Below, one piece after another: positions 37,125-47,528 of a stretch of DNA of 64,000 nt; within the stretch, counting starts at the first letter, position 1, and each line of letters begins with the position of its first letter. The stretch comes from Daphnia pulex (taxonomy: Eukaryota > Arthropoda > Branchiopoda > Diplostraca > Daphniidae): the NCBI RefSeq assembly GCF_021134715.1, contig NC_060022.1, positions 997,001 through 1,061,000 on the forward strand, written 5' to 3'. The notes under the pieces were generated by a model, which was given only the letters and a program-made list of their open reading frames with translations, was not told the origin of the DNA and made no database searches. A program made the translations under genes and the position numbers.

Positions 37125-40100
37125 ATGATGCTGGCACGGCCATTCGTTGTGTTTCTGACGATGGTCGCCATCGTTTTCTTGTGCGCGATTTTAGATCCGA
37201 CATCCGCGGCGGCTTTGGCAAAGATCGCATCGCTAAATGACAAGCCCATCAGCCCAGCAGCTAAAGAGAAAATGAATAACCCGAGTAGTACAAAGGCACC
37301 CGCAACTTGGGCGACACGTCCTAATAACGCCACGACTACTCGTCATTACTTGCCGACGCTCAATTTGTTTTTAAGCGACGGCTCGTCGTCGGAATCGCGG
37401 GATTTTTCGACTCGGCGGACGTCCTTCCGTCCGACCGGCTCACCGGCATCCAGCAAGTCGCCACTCAAAGGCTTCAACTTGATCATGGACGAAATATCTT
37501 CCCAAATCTTGTCCAACACGAGGCCGCCGGCGACTAGGACGACCGAGCCATTGAAAGGCGACGCTTATTACGAAAACAAAGAACGCACCACAAATCTAGC
37601 CGATCCAACGCGAGATGGCGTCCAAATGACCAAAGGTCCATTTTTCACCAGCAATCCCAAAATCGAGCACCATCACTTTCAGAACGTCGATCACCTGCCG
37701 GAGAACACGCCTCCAATCAAAGATTTGCCAATTCCGACGACGATCCGCCCAAATGGCCCGACGTTGAATTTGGTGTTGGACGGGCCAACAACAACAACAA
37801 CAACAACCACCACCACTCGAAGGCCACCTCTTCGGCCGATCGATTCCCTATTGATGCAATACCAACAACGAGAGGACGACCAGCAATCAAACAAAAAGAA
37901 GAGACCGCAAGATAATCTGCTGGAATGGCTGGTGATGATGCAACAGCCAATAACGGGACCAGTTGAGCCGGTCAAGAGTTTCCCCATTGAAGAAGTGAAG
38001 AAATCCGTTCAGCCGGTAAAGCCTTTATCGGTTGAAACGATACTAACGCCGCCAGTCCAGCCCGTCAAGAGCGTTCCTCTTCACGAACTAATGCCACCGG
38101 TTATTGAAAATTTGCATCAGGAGAAATCGAATCAACCGAGCGAGGAATATGAATACGAAGAAGAATATGAGCTAACTGGATCGGGCGAAAGAATGAGTCT
38201 GGGACAGCCGCAAGTGCCCGTCAATCTGCCCAACAGACTTAGTAACGAGGTGGAACAGTCCAGCAACGATTGGAAACGTCCTCATTTAACGCCAGGGAAA
38301 ATGGACCAAGAGGATTTCATTGGACCTATTGTGACACATCTCTTCAAGCCCAACCCATTTTCTTCGTCATCTTTGAACAAGAAATCAGGAACCGCTCCAC
38401 CGGCGACGACTTCGTTCGGAACTAAGCGGCCCATCAGCAGCAGGCCGACTATCACGGTTGGTATGAGAGATTGGCCCGTCCAGGTAGGACTGCAAAAACC
38501 TTCTCCACCTGTACAAGTTGGGCTGAAAGAGTGGCCCGTTCAAGGGCTTCAGTCACGGCCCAAACCGACCAAACCGACTGTCAAGCCGGGCGAATATCAA
38601 ATGGGCAACGTTCACGTGAATTCCGTGACAACTCCGGGCGGTCAACTGCCAAAAAGGAAACCGATCATGGGGAACGAATTTCAAATGAACAGCGGGACCG
38701 ACACTATCATGGAACGTTTCAATTTCACCCCAGTCGCTACTCGACGGCCATTCGTCAGTTCTCCGGCTCCTGCTCGCCTTCCTCCCAGTCCTTACAAAAA
38801 TCAACTAATCAATCCGCCATCAGCTCCGTTATTACTCACCGTGTCGGACAACGACAATCAGAGAGAAAGAAACGACAATAATCAAAGGAAAACGGCCAAT
38901 TCCTATCAAACTCAATCTCGAGCTCCATCATACGGCCAGTCGTCGTATTACATGAATAACAATTCTCCGTACGAGCAAATCAACATGTACGCACAGCAAA
39001 AACCGCCGGCAATCGACATGAGCAGCTATTACGGGTACCCAAGTAGCAACAGTGGTGGTTATCCGAGTAGCGGTGGAGGCTATCCGAGTAGTGGTGGAGG
39101 CTATAAACCTATGAAGCCGGTGATTGATCCAGAAGATTATAATTACCAGAGCGGCGAAACAGACCAGGATCTCGACTACGATTATCCTACAAATGAAGAA
39201 GTCAAACCGCCACCAAATCCGTTTATTCCCGGACTAGGATTATTTGGTAATGAGGCGAATATCATATTAATCCCCAAACCCATCACCAGTAGCACCGCCA
39301 GGCCGCCGTTTTTCAGTTCTAGTAGTACGACGTTACGACCGAGCGGCCAATTTAGTACGAGCGAGCCTATTACGAATGAAGTAACGACGTCTCGTCCGTT
39401 TAGTCCGGGGCAACAAATGGGAATCATTGAAGTTGTCACTCCTGGGCCCTTGTGGCCTCCATTCGCTAGTAGTAGCACTACAACTCCTTCGATTCCACAA
39501 TTCAGCACTAATAAACCCACTTTCAGGCCTACGAGACCTACGAGGCCAACTAAACGACCCACTAGACCAAGGCCAACCATAACATCCACAACACAGACAC
39601 CAATAACAACAGGTACGAGTACACAAATGGGAATCATTGGAGGTGTCACTCCTGGTCCACTGTGGCCACCATTCGGCAGTAGTAGCACTACAACTCCTTC
39701 GACTCCAGTCGAACAGTTTAGCAGCAACAGACCAACTTTGAGGCCTACGAGACCTACGAGACCTACAAGACCCACTAAACGTCCCACTAGACCAAGGCCA
39801 ATGAGCCCAACGACAACACCAACGACAACAACACCATCAACAACCACACCCACAACGACACCCACAACGACAACACCAACGACACCAACGACAACACCAA
39901 CAACGACACCAACAACTACAACTACTACTACGGAAGGGCCCTTCGACCCGACCGATGACTACTATGATGAGGTAACAGATTTCAGTACCGGGAATCCAAC
40001 AACTCAACAGGAAATGGTGAATATTCCCGGACTCGTTCCCAATCCTATCGGCATCACTAACATGAGCAATATAATTGTGGTACCGAAGCCAACAACAGTA

Positions 40101-42974
40101 GCGCCAACTATTGAGACGACGACGACGGTTCTCATTCCACAGATGATGAATTCGAATATGGACACGACAAATAGGCCGCTGGATGGAATCATCGACATTA
40201 CACTGGGCATCACGACACCACCCAGCATCACAACAACGGCGCTACCGACAGAGTCGCCGATCACATCAGTTATTATTCCGATCACACAAGCACCTAGCGC
40301 GGGGTCCACTACAATTACTCCTACAACGCAACCGACAGTTACTGACGCCACTTTAGATCCGTCCGATTACATCTTTGTGGATCCATTCCCGGATTTCGGG
40401 ATCGATTACCCGGAAGAAATGGCCGTAGATATTCCCGGAGTCATGATGCAGATTCCGATTGGAATCAGCAATGGGACAAACGTCATTTTGATCCCGAAAC
40501 CAAATATTACATCAACCACATCCACCACATCCACCACATCGACTACACCGAGTCCTTTCCAGCCACTCGATAATTCCACCAATAACGAAATGGACATGTT
40601 CATGAATGCAGTCGGAATGCTGGAAGAGCAACTGGACATTGGTTTGCAGAATGTCGATTTCATGGAGAATTTTAACTTTGTTGGCACGCGCCCAACCATC
40701 CGTCCATCCAGTAGTACTACGCCTAGTTCAAATTTTCCAACCGTCCGTCCATCCAGTAGTACTACGCCTAGTTCAAATTTTCCAACCGTCCGTCCTTCCA
40801 GCAGTACGACTAGTTCAAATTTTCCAACCGTTCGTCCTTCCAGTACTACATCAACTAGTCCAAACTTTCCATCCAATCCAACAGCAGGCTTTCCAAGCGC
40901 TATGCATATGGATCCAAATCACCAACAGTCGACGACCCCCATTCCATTCCGTCCGCCAAGCTCGTTCGTAACATCCGGACCGTTGAATAATAACATGTTC
41001 CCTAATAGACCTCCTCTGCGACCTATTAGACCTACAGCTGGGCCCATAGTATATCCCAGTAATCAATTCGTTGATCCCAGTAATCAATTCGTTAATCCCA
41101 GTAACCAATTCGTTAATCCCAGTAATCAATTCGTTAATCCCAGTAACCAATTCGTTAATCCCAGTAATCAATTCGTTTATCCTAGTAATCAATTCGTTTA
41201 TCCCAGTAATCAATTCGTTTATCCCAGTAATCAATTCGGATATCCCAGCCAACCTGTTTATTATCCAGAAGAATTTACAAAGCCCAAACCTGATTACGGG
41301 TCAATTAAACCCAGTTACGGCGCTCCGCCTCTCCGACCAACGTACGGAGTCCCTCCCCCGTCGTATTACGGCAGCGTTCCGCCAGTGGGTCCAACCTGGC
41401 CGACAAAACCGACCGACGGAATGTTCCAGCAGGGGACATCGACTATGGGACCGTCGATTGGAATCTTCCAGCCTCCAATCCAAGATCCGATAGGCATCAG
41501 CAATCCAGGAAACGTCGTCAAACCTTCGGGTGGCCGGCCACCGTTTTTCGTGTCAAGCAGCAGCACTACAACTGCGCCGGTGAGTTTCCAGCCAATCAAT
41601 TTGGCCCAGCCCACACAGCAGCCGAGCGGCATCTTTGAGAGTCAAATGGGCAACTTTAACGGAAGTTCAGTTCCAAGTGGTGGAGGCGGTGATCCATTTG
41701 TGGTCGTTCAACCGCCGTTCGTCAGTCCGTTTTTCCCCGATCAGTTCATCACAAACAGACCTGCAACAACTCCTTCAACCACGACAACAACGACAACACC
41801 GACGACAACAACAACTCCGACGACAACGACAACACCGACGACAACTACAACTCCGACGACAACAACAACACCCACTACAACGACAGTCAGAACAACAACA
41901 ACGACAGCAACTGAACGGCCGATAACAATTAAACCCCCGACAACAAGTGACACAACATCTTCAACAACAACAGCAGTTTCGACTTTGCTTCCTACCAGCA
42001 CCGAAGCCCCCTTCGACTTGTTCCAGCAACAAATCAAACCCATTATCCCGTCCCAAATGGGAAACGGTTTCATCCCGCATCGTCCCCCATTTAACCAGTC
42101 GACACCTTCCACTGCTTTTAACCTAACAGCATTCCTCGATTCTTTCGCGACCTACTACGGAATCCCTTCGTTCTTATTCCCCGGCTATTACCAAATGGGC
42201 AACTTTTATCAGCTCTCAACCACCACCACCACCACCACGACGGTGGCGTCGACGGGCGATGCGATTGCGGGCGTCGTTGCGTCATCAACCGCTTCCCCTT
42301 CGTCAACCGACAATCAGCCGTGCAACCAGTTGTCAGCGGCAGAACTGACAACACCAAGCTCTTACACCGGTCCACCACCAACGACCACCAACGAGTTTGA
42401 TGACATTTTGGTGACAGATTCGCCATCAATCCAACCATCTAATAAACCGTCTAATAATAAACCAACGCCTCCAATAGGGCTTCCACTGCCACCCAACCCA
42501 ATATCTACCATCTTCTTCCCTAGTGTGTCTTCCGGTTCATCATCATCATCTTCTTCTTCTTCATCCGACGGATCCGTTTCCTCGGGTGGAATCACTGGTG
42601 GCAGTGTGACTTCATCCGGCAGCACAATCAGCGTCACGGGCTTCTTGTTGTTCTTTTTCTTTATCGCTTTGCCCATCATCTTTGGCTGTTTGACTCTTTT
42701 GGAAATCCCGTTCATCGTCAGCGGTGTCTTGGTGCTGGCCGTCGTTCCGCTGACCCTCATCCTTTTCCTCAAAGTCTCGGGCGCCTTCCACGGACGGAAG
42801 CACCGGAACTGGAACATCGACTGGAAGCGCATCCTGTCGGAACCCGACGACGAAATGCGGCGGCTCGAACAAGACGTCTGGGCCCTGCTGGACAGTTTTC
42901 CTTATCGGGAGATGGAAGTGACAACAACGGAGGTTACCTGGAATCATCTCGACGATGATTATTACAGCCGTTAA
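37125..42974 (+). CDS. Giant Thr/Pro-rich mucin-like membrane protein, second cluster member
   Basis: One uninterrupted exon of 1949 codons. The start is supported by an in-frame TGA at 37092-37094 and a signal peptide (LARPFVVFLTMVAIVFLCAI) in the first 30 residues. The body is low-complexity Thr/Pro/Ser sequence typical of O-glycosylated mucins. It contains a 70-residue tandem duplication (about 764-905), three copies of an IPG-x-NIILIPKP motif (from 701, 967 and 1103), VRPSSST repeats (about 1190-1245), nine PSNQFV units (about 1310-1372) and a pure PTTTT region (about 1545-1605). A Ser-rich stretch (about 1803-1830) precedes two adjacent hydrophobic segments (about 1838-1887) and a conserved-looking acidic tail ending DDDYYSR. 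A KKKR site lies near residue 256. AATAAA is at about 43491. No named family is recognised. A surface mucin or matrix protein is inferred. Confidence 0.85.
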   Translation: MMLARPFVVFLTMVAIVFLCAILDPTSAAALAKIASLNDKPISPAAKEKMNNPSSTKAPATWATRPNNATTTRHYLPTLNLFLSDGSSSESRDFSTRRTSFRPTGSPASSKSPLKGFNLIMDEISSQILSNTRPPATRTTEPLKGDAYYENKERTTNLADPTRDGVQMTKGPFFTSNPKIEHHHFQNVDHLPENTPPIKDLPIPTTIRPNGPTLNLVLDGPTTTTTTTTTTRRPPLRPIDSLLMQYQQREDDQQSNKKKRPQDNLLEWLVMMQQPITGPVEPVKSFPIEEVKKSVQPVKPLSVETILTPPVQPVKSVPLHELMPPVIENLHQEKSNQPSEEYEYEEEYELTGSGERMSLGQPQVPVNLPNRLSNEVEQSSNDWKRPHLTPGKMDQEDFIGPIVTHLFKPNPFSSSSLNKKSGTAPPATTSFGTKRPISSRPTITVGMRDWPVQVGLQKPSPPVQVGLKEWPVQGLQSRPKPTKPTVKPGEYQMGNVHVNSVTTPGGQLPKRKPIMGNEFQMNSGTDTIMERFNFTPVATRRPFVSSPAPARLPPSPYKNQLINPPSAPLLLTVSDNDNQRERNDNNQRKTANSYQTQSRAPSYGQSSYYMNNNSPYEQINMYAQQKPPAIDMSSYYGYPSSNSGGYPSSGGGYPSSGGGYKPMKPVIDPEDYNYQSGETDQDLDYDYPTNEEVKPPPNPFIPGLGLFGNEANIILIPKPITSSTARPPFFSSSSTTLRPSGQFSTSEPITNEVTTSRPFSPGQQMGIIEVVTPGPLWPPFASSSTTTPSIPQFSTNKPTFRPTRPTRPTKRPTRPRPTITSTTQTPITTGTSTQMGIIGGVTPGPLWPPFGSSSTTTPSTPVEQFSSNRPTLRPTRPTRPTRPTKRPTRPRPMSPTTTPTTTTPSTTTPTTTPTTTTPTTPTTTPTTTPTTTTTTTEGPFDPTDDYYDEVTDFSTGNPTTQQEMVNIPGLVPNPIGITNMSNIIVVPKPTTVAPTIETTTTVLIPQMMNSNMDTTNRPLDGIIDITLGITTPPSITTTALPTESPITSVIIPITQAPSAGSTTITPTTQPTVTDATLDPSDYIFVDPFPDFGIDYPEEMAVDIPGVMMQIPIGISNGTNVILIPKPNITSTTSTTSTTSTTPSPFQPLDNSTNNEMDMFMNAVGMLEEQLDIGLQNVDFMENFNFVGTRPTIRPSSSTTPSSNFPTVRPSSSTTPSSNFPTVRPSSSTTSSNFPTVRPSSTTSTSPNFPSNPTAGFPSAMHMDPNHQQSTTPIPFRPPSSFVTSGPLNNNMFPNRPPLRPIRPTAGPIVYPSNQFVDPSNQFVNPSNQFVNPSNQFVNPSNQFVNPSNQFVYPSNQFVYPSNQFVYPSNQFGYPSQPVYYPEEFTKPKPDYGSIKPSYGAPPLRPTYGVPPPSYYGSVPPVGPTWPTKPTDGMFQQGTSTMGPSIGIFQPPIQDPIGISNPGNVVKPSGGRPPFFVSSSSTTTAPVSFQPINLAQPTQQPSGIFESQMGNFNGSSVPSGGGGDPFVVVQPPFVSPFFPDQFITNRPATTPSTTTTTTTPTTTTTPTTTTTPTTTTTPTTTTTPTTTTVRTTTTTATERPITIKPPTTSDTTSSTTTAVSTLLPTSTEAPFDLFQQQIKPIIPSQMGNGFIPHRPPFNQSTPSTAFNLTAFLDSFATYYGIPSFLFPGYYQMGNFYQLSTTTTTTTTVASTGDAIAGVVASSTASPSSTDNQPCNQLSAAELTTPSSYTGPPPTTTNEFDDILVTDSPSIQPSNKPSNNKPTPPIGLPLPPNPISTIFFPSVSSGSSSSSSSSSSDGSVSSGGITGGSVTSSGSTISVTGFLLFFFFIALPIIFGCLTLLEIPFIVSGVLVLAVVPLTLILFLKVSGAFHGRKHRNWNIDWKRILSEPDDEMRRLEQDVWALLDSFPYREMEVTTTEVTWNHLDDDYYSR
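39414..39833 (+). repeat. 210-base tandem duplication inside the second mucin-like gene
   Basis: QMGIIEVVTPGPLWPPF begins at 39414 and QMGIIGGVTPGPLWPPF at 39624, exactly 210 bases apart. Each is followed by SSSTTTPS and a run of RPTRPT units ending RPTRPRP. This is an in-frame duplication of 70 residues, with the RPT run differing in length between copies. Confidence 0.9.
40690..40865 (+). repeat. VRPSSST repeats inside the second mucin-like gene
   Basis: Four units read FPTVRPSSSTTPSSN or shortened variants, in frame, each about 36-48 bases long. Neighbouring units are nearly identical, so the expansion is recent. Confidence 0.85.
41052..41240 (+). repeat. 21-base minisatellite encoding PSNQFV units
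   Basis: Nine in-frame units of 21 bases (core CCCAGTAATCAATTCGTT) encode YPSNQFV, DPSNQFV or NPSNQFV. The first residue of each unit varies between Y, D and N while the rest is constant. Confidence 0.95.
41764..41910 (+). repeat. ACN-triplet run encoding PTTTT repeats
   Basis: An almost pure run of Thr codons (ACA, ACG, ACT) punctuated by CCG/CCC. It gives regular TPTTTT units, a dense potential O-glycosylation region. Similar shorter runs occur at 39800-39930 here and at 33535-33570 in the preceding coding block. Confidence 0.85.
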
Positions 42975-45900
42975 ATAAATAAGAACGGGGAAAAAAAAAA
43001 AGGAAAACTATTGAGAACACACACTCATTGTGCTGGGAACTAGTCAGCTTTGAAGTGAAAACAACACACACACACACAGAAAACAACATAGATTACATAA
43101 ATGGGTGGATGCATTTTCAGGTGGTTGCATTTTGGGGGTATTTAAAAAACTTTTTTGCTTGACTATAACATTTTCGCTTTTGGGGTATGCACGCACGATT
43201 TCCTATTAGTTTTGTTGTAGAATCTGGGGAGAATTGCACATCAAGTCACATTTTGTATTATAATCATCACTCATCGCACAAAGTTTTTTTGGGTTTTTTT
43301 TCTTCTTCTTCTCCAAACAAGTAAAAGTTTAGATAATGTATTAGGATATTGTATACACACAGCATTTTTAAAAATATAGACCAACAGATATTATACTACT
43401 GTTCCGGATCCACACCTAAATTATATAACCTCTCTTATAATACCACGCGAGCTAATGAGAACATTTATGATACGCACGACAATGATACGAAATAAAAACA
43501 TTTGAAGTAGGTTACCCAAGGTTTTCATTCCAGATCTACATATAAAATAATACAATGTAATGGTCAATTCTCTATTGTATGCTAGCTGCACTCTCTCTCG
43601 TTTGTTGTGTTCGTTAAAACATATATAGATATATGCTGCTATATTACATCCCTGTTGTTTTCTATACGTTATTACATGCAGCGGGAGACTTTGCTGGTAT
43701 ATATCTATCGACTCCGCTTTCCCCCCCCTAAGTATCCCATTTCACTATATCTATCCGCGTGTGTGTGTATTGACTGTCCACTGTGTAATTGCGTCTGGCG
43801 GCCATTTACCTCGACACGACTCACCAATCACACAACGGAACAAACCACCACCAACATGTAATGGCTACAAAATGCGACACAATGTGAACATATTGAACAA
43901 TGACTATACCGTGGCAATAAATGAAATATAATATTTAAAAAAGAAAAATCCGATATGTTTTTTTTGTTTGTTTTTGTGAAAAAGTGCAACTCTCTCTCAT
44001 TGGTGAAAAGACACGGAAAGTATTAAATGCGATTAAATGACATTCGCCATTTCCGCGATATCTGTGTTGTGCGAAAATGATTATCGCGAACGGAGAAACA
44101 ATAGGAAAAGAGAAAACGAAAGATTTCCCCACGGTAGCGTGAAGCGCGGAGAAACATTACGTACGAATGGCAGATTAAATAGCTTTTTAATGATGCAGAG
44201 TATAACGTGTTGTTTTATGGCAGCCTATACACATTTGATGCCGGTTATTAGGTTCGCGATTCAATTAACCTGATAACAAAACGGATCTCATCTCCTTTTT
44301 TGAAATCAATTTTTTCTCTTGTGGCCTTCTTTCATAACTCAACAATGGATATCGTGATATGGTAAAGTAGACTGTGAACGGTCTCTCTCAGTTCTCGAAA
44401 AGTCGTTTCTCTTTCTGATTCGGTATAATTACCATTTTAAAGTGTATAATTTTATTTCTGAACGCATCTGATTCAATCCTGTTTCATTTAGACCTGTATT
44501 TCTTGAAATGAGTCCACCGTTTATGCATTCAAATAAAGACGATTCAAATGGTCATTTAGAATATAAGCCAACAGGCTGCTCATTGTATAAGTTTGATGGC
44601 TTACGACTTGCTTTATTATATCCCAACTGCATTAACCGCAAGAATTTTTTTTCCCGCTCATAACTCATCACTTTGCGTCATCGCCACACCACTGCTGTGA
44701 TTGTTAGACTATACGTGTTATTACTGTGGTGTCCCAACGCCCGTTGTGGAATAATTTATTTCGTTCGGTTTCTATAGTGTGAATCGACATCGTAGGGGCC
44801 TATGTATAGAGTTACAATCAGTTGGATCATTGACGTTTAAAAAGATATTGACGGTTTAGCAGTTAGACTTGTTATAGGCCCAAAAGCAACTTGTATAAGT
44901 GTTTTTCAAGTGTTATTTTCGACATTATTATTCGGTCGACTGACTTTATATACACGCGCGGTAGAAGTACTTTTTTTAAGCTGTTACTGCTGCCCTAATC
45001 TCCAGTCTGTGCATCACATCTCACATTGACCATTGTTATTGCTCGTTAACGCGGAACATGTTGGAGAAAAAAAATGCCAATTGCGCAATTCCGGAGCAAC
45101 AACCAACCGGAAGGTAAAATTCATATCGCCAGGCGTTCATTCATCCATCCTTCTTCTTCTATCGTCCCTTTAGTGGTATGCATCCAACCGCAGCAGCCAT
45201 AGCTCTCCTCTAGAGCTCTTTGACGTCTATTTATTATTACAGCATTGCGGTCTATATAACGTATTACGTACAGCCAGCAGCCCAAGAAGCGTCAAACACT
45301 TCTTGTCCGGCACGCTCAAATATATTTTCAAACGGATTCGGTGGTTGCCCTTTTTCTGCTGGGTCTCCTCCCCTTATCTCTATAGTCCATATACCTTTAA
45401 TATCTTTTCTCTCCTCTCTAGCTGCTGCTGCTGCTGTGTTATTATTCACGCTATTCAGTCGTTTTACTCTTTATATTGCTGTCGCGGTATTAGTCGACGT
45501 CGTGATGCGGCAGATCCCATTTGTTGTATTTTCTTCTCCTCAACTTCGTTCAACATCGTTACGTTGTGGTCGTCACGCTCGGTCTCCTCCTCCTTTTTTT
45601 TCTGACAAGCAAACAAATCACTTTGCATTTTTCCAGCTGCAAAGGAGGGGGGGGGGGAGCGGAGGAAAGAATATAATGACGGTCAAATGTTGCAACACCT
45701 TATTCGATGACGCTGCTGATATGTACCGGAATTTCAATGACATTTTTGTTTTTTTAAATGTTGTCAGGGGATTTATATTCAGATCACCCGTTTATTAGTC
45801 GAACAAATAGGAGGAAGATTTCGGTATTTTTCCTGTCGAAATTTCTCGTGTGTTCTCGTTCCATTTAGACTTTCCCTTCGTTTATTTTGTGTCAGTGAAC

Positions 45901-46121
45901 AAAAATTCCGCAGAGGAGTCGCCTACGACAACACTATCAGTGGAACATGGAAAAACGACCAAAAGGAAATAATAAGACAACTGATACACACGGTCCCTCC
46001 CTCAGCTTTTGTACTCTGTGCTGGACGTATTAAAAAAACACGCATGTGGTTTCCCCGAAGGAAAACGGCCGGATGGGATAGGGTCAAACACCGACCGGAA
46101 TGGTGTCGTCGTCGTCTTCAG

Positions 46122-46148
46122 CATTATTATTATTATTATTATTATCCC
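46122..46148. repeat. ATT trinucleotide microsatellite
   Basis: About nine near-perfect ATT units, about 1.4 kb upstream of the third mucin-like gene. Confidence 0.85.
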
Positions 46149-46952
46149 GAGCTTGGGGAATGTGTGAATTAGGCCGTCGTATTAGAATGCTGACCAAAAA
46201 ACTGACCGCGCGCCATTTCCGATCACTTGGCTGCACGAGCTTCACCACCACCCAACAAGTTATTTGGCCGCGCTAGCTGTGCTGGCCGAGCTTTTTTGAG
46301 TCGCAAAGTTAACAACTCGACTTTGAGCTCAAATGCTCAACGAGGTCTTTTGTCTCTCATAGCCACACGCGTTTTCTTTTTTATTTATATATTAACAAAT
46401 ATAACTAAAAAAAAAAAACCCTTTTCTTTCGTAACTTTTTCCCGCGGGTCCTCCGAGAGCCGAGTTCCTCTCTCGTGTACAGTGGAATTATTATTTATTT
46501 TTTTCCGCTCGCGGGAATTATTATTTGCCGATACTAAAAAGAACTGCGACTCTAAGCGTGCGGTGGTAAAACGAGGAAAAACGATAAAAGAAGAAGAATA
46601 TTAACGACCTGAGCTCTTGGACTCTCTCGCGGGCATGTATATCGAGTTGTTGGGCTAATGCTATAGTTATATGCGCTATACGGCTTATTTAACTATAGAC
46701 TATATGGAATACGGAGAAATAGCCATATAATAGTATCTATCTCGTTCGGGACGGGGTTTAGCTGCTTGAGGTCCTTTACGCTAGTGGATATGATATAGCC
46801 AGCACAGAGACGCATCGCGGGCGCAAAGTCTCGGCAGAGTCGTCACAGTGCGCTTTCCCGTCACGGTCCACTATTTTTTTGGCTGCTTCTCTTAACTATA
46901 TTTCTCCCGTCATCCCGCCGAGCGCGGCGCGTTTAAATGTCCATACAGATCT

Positions 46953-46972
46953 AGAGAGAGAGAGAGAGAGAG
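46953..46972. repeat. GA dinucleotide run upstream of the third mucin-like gene
   Basis: About ten GA units in the probable promoter or 5' untranslated region. GA runs at arthropod promoters can bind GAGA-type factors, but that role here is inference. Confidence 0.7.
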
Positions 46973-47528
46973 CAACAACAGAAACTAGCCGTCAGTTTAT
47001 TCCTCAGAGAAGCGGAGCAATAGGCAAATAACAGCGGGGAGTCTGCGCACAAGTGCATTTTTTTCTGTGTGTGGAGAGCTTGAGGGCCGTCCAGTCCTAG
47101 TGAGCGCCGCCCGCCACCATCGCCGCCGCTGCTGCGTTCAAGAAATTGTTTTTTAATATTATTTCGTGACTGTGTGAAAGAGAGATCGAGAAATCGAGAT
47201 CACAAAAGCAGAGAAAGCTGGATAGACCCCTCGGTAGAAGTAGAGGGCAGACTTCAGTCACGATGGATCTGCACTGGTGAGAAGACACTCGAACGTCTCC
47301 TGGCCGTCCACCTCCAGAAAAGCCCTTGTAGCTTGTCTAACTGTCTAACTGTACACCCCCCAACCGCCGCTACTAGTGATAATCGTGAAAAAAACATTCG
47401 TAACTGTTTTCGCTTGGTTTTTTGTTGTACGTTGTTTTTGTTGTTGTTGTTGTTATCATTTCCATCCACCCCATTTTACTTAATCCACACCTGTCGGGAG
47501 TTTAATCTAACCACACTCTTAAGCAACC

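Larger units (their letters stand above)
42975..47528. other. Intergenic and 5' region of the third mucin-like gene
   Basis: AATAAA hexamers near 43491 and 43914 fit the 3' end of the second gene. Further on are a G11 tract (45647-45657), an ATT microsatellite (46122-46148) and a GA run (46953-46972). A 192-codon frame at 45220-45798 lacks any family feature and was not accepted. The 5' untranslated region of the third gene probably occupies the last few hundred bases. Confidence 0.4.

Noticed and set aside
39182-39865. 227-codon minus-strand Val/Gly-rich frame
   Set aside because: Antisense shadow of the Thr/Pro codon repeats of the second mucin-like gene. Other long antisense frames over the mucin-like genes were dropped for the same reason.
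41052-41240. Regular 21-base repeats considered as a CRISPR array
   Set aside because: The units are contiguous without unique spacers and lie in frame within a eukaryotic coding exon.
45220-45798. 192-codon plus-strand open frame
   Set aside because: It runs through T/C-rich and microsatellite-like sequence, has no family motif and no splice-consistent neighbours. Probably a chance frame in upstream sequence.
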